NCBI GenBank assembly: GCA_902491575.1
Contig: CABUID010000008.1
Location: 1-64,000, forward strand
Source: an uncultured Bacillota bacterium
Lineage (GTDB): Bacteria; Bacillota_I; Bacilli_A; RFN20; CAG-631
DNA length: 64,000 nt
Reading direction: 5' to 3'
Made by a program: the position numbers and the translations under genes. Below the pieces are notes generated by a model. The model ran no database searches, had not been told where the DNA came from, and worked only from the letters and a program-made list of their open reading frames with translations. Positions 62,896-64,000 of the stretch are shown piece by piece. The stretch's first letter is position 1; each line of letters begins with the position of its first letter.

Positions 62896-63752
62896 ACTAC
62901 CAATCAGAATAATATGTATTCCAATAAGACACTTGAAGAGAAACTAATTCAACATTCCATGCTACTCTTGCTATACCATTAGGATTTGTACCTGTTGCTC
63001 CAATAGTTCCACTTACATGGGTTCCATGGCCATCAAGATCTATTCTTAAAGGACCAGGAATATTGTTTCCCTCATCTATCATATTTACCATCACTAGATA
63101 TATTACCTATTATATCATTATGATTAAACTTCCTGAATCTATAACACCAACTCTAATATTACCATTTCTCGTAGTGAAATCCCAAGCTTGTTCTGCCTGA
63201 ATTCTTACAGAATCATGTAATTCCCACAAACTTGGATATCTATGAATTTCAGAAGAAGGAGTACTTGCTGAAACTGATTGTTTCTCAGCTGATTCTATAT
63301 GATTAAGACCAACCCAGAATATTTCATCCATATCTTCTAATTGTTTTATAGCATCCAAAACACTTTGCTTAGAATGAATTGGTAATTTTATTTGTAAAAT
63401 TTGTGTAAATTCATCTAAATTAATATTTGTATTTTTTGTTACACCACCTAGAACATATGTAAGATCAACAATTGATTCTTTTAGAAAATCCCCCAAAAAA
63501 ATCCATACTATACTCTTTGTTAACTTCACTAATACTTTTGTTCATAACAACTAATACACTCGCACCATCAAAATCTTCATCCAAAGAAACGTTTGTATAT
63601 ATCTTCTCGTTGCTATTATTTAAATCAGATAGTGTGGCAGCATTTAAAACAATACTAGTATTGGAAAATATTAAGCATACAAAAAATATGAATATTACAA
63701 TTAAAATCTTATTAATAATTCTTTTTATTCGTATAAGTATTCTCCTATTCAT
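62896..63752 (-). pseudogene. Secreted subtilisin-like (S8) protease, frameshifted and truncated
   Basis: MNRRILIRIKRIINKILIVI opens a signal peptide (to about residue 42, VLNAATLSD). A propeptide-like region follows, then a frameshift near 63470-63500. The catalytic domain continues in another frame with GVIDSG (catalytic Asp) and, after a second break near 63110, DGHGTHVSGTIGATG (catalytic His). The frame ends soon after with WNTYYSDW; the Ser region is missing. It was a secreted protease and is now inactive. Confidence 0.85.
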
Positions 63753-64000
63753 CAACCCAAACTAAAAATGAAGGTCCACTATATTGAAATATGACATCAT
63801 TAATTTTTAATTCCTCAATAACTTCTGGATAATCGTTATATGTATCACTTAATCTAATGACATATGAATTATTGTAATTACCATAATATCCATAGATAGA
63901 TATATCCTCTAACAATGCTTCATTATTAGTTTCTTTTAAACCTACTAGCCTATCATTTAAAATTTTTAATTCTATTTTTTTGTCTAGTGTTAATTTTTTA
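63745..64000 (-). CDS. C-terminal part of a protein upstream of the S8 protease gene (runs off window)
   Basis: 84 codons, open to the window edge: LVGLKETNNEALLEDISIYG, NYNNSYVIRLSDTYNDYPEV, FQYSGPSFLVWVDE. Its stop overlaps the protease start (ATGAATAG). No family is recognised. Pairing with a secreted protease suggests a related extracellular or inhibitor function, but this is only context. Confidence 0.65.
   Translation of the reverse strand, partial: KKLTLDKKIELKILNDRLVGLKETNNEALLEDISIYGYYGNYNNSYVIRLSDTYNDYPEVIEELKINDVIFQYSGPSFLVWVDE

Overview
The window comes from a low-GC Gram-positive chromosome (Bacillota). The evidence is the AT-rich codon use, strong AGGAGG ribosome binding sites, the ftsY-ylxM-ffh and pcrA-ligA pairs, MarR, PadR and HxlR regulators, and heterodimeric ABC exporters. 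A bile-salt-hydrolase-type enzyme suggests a gut inhabitant. The lineage is probably near the Erysipelotrichia/Mollicutes side of Bacilli, but that is an inference. The genetic code is standard: genes end in TGA (ftsY, the response regulator, the MarR gene) and Trp is TGG.

Region by region. 0-5.3 kb: a decaying array of three RHS/polymorphic-toxin C-terminal tips, each followed by a small candidate immunity gene. A degraded serine recombinase lies in it, and short structured repeats separate the cassettes. 5.4-6.7 kb: a DUF3788/DUF3795-type gene and an IS3 remnant. 6.7-14.8 kb: a PadR/DUF1700/DUF4097 operon divergent from a MarR-controlled heterodimeric ABC exporter followed by ftsH, flanked by two deleted copies of the same IS3 element. 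15.2-19.1 kb: a TetR regulator divergent from a MacB/FtsX-type transporter. 19.2-22.3 kb: ferrous iron uptake (feoA-feoA-feoB-HMA) behind several palindromes. 22.4-24.8 kb: a two-component system, then a gene-free stretch with promoter and terminator signals and long inverted repeats. 24.8-33.8 kb: core housekeeping genes (ligA, pcrA; plsX, rnc, ftsY, ylxM, ffh, tRNA-Ile).

33.8-38.3 kb is a degraded island beside tRNA-Ile. It is bounded by a 127-bp direct repeat and holds an IS3 remnant, phage tail remnants, a broken AAA/DUF4143 gene, an ArsR-DUF5714 pair and an orphan nucleotidyltransferase-fold gene. 38.9-42 kb: HxlR divergent from ldhA, a zinc macrodomain gene and a SirTM sirtuin, which looks like a reversible protein ADP-ribosylation operon. 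42-56 kb: mrp, a phosphoesterase, an MFS carrier, a U32 protein, a zinc-ribbon membrane protein, a MATE pump, a second TetR/ABC/FtsX module, tRNA-His and ung. 56.7-59.5 kb: an ABC-2 exporter. 59.7-64 kb: tRNA-Val, the bile-salt-hydrolase family enzyme, a membrane-anchored transglutaminase-like protein, IS debris and a broken subtilase.

Recurrent themes are efflux or stress modules with their own local repressors and clear operators, and accessory zones full of decayed mobile DNA. The most unusual regions are the RHS tip/immunity array, the SirTM-macrodomain operon linked to a lactate dehydrogenase, the tRNA-Ile island, and the gene-free stretch after the two-component system.
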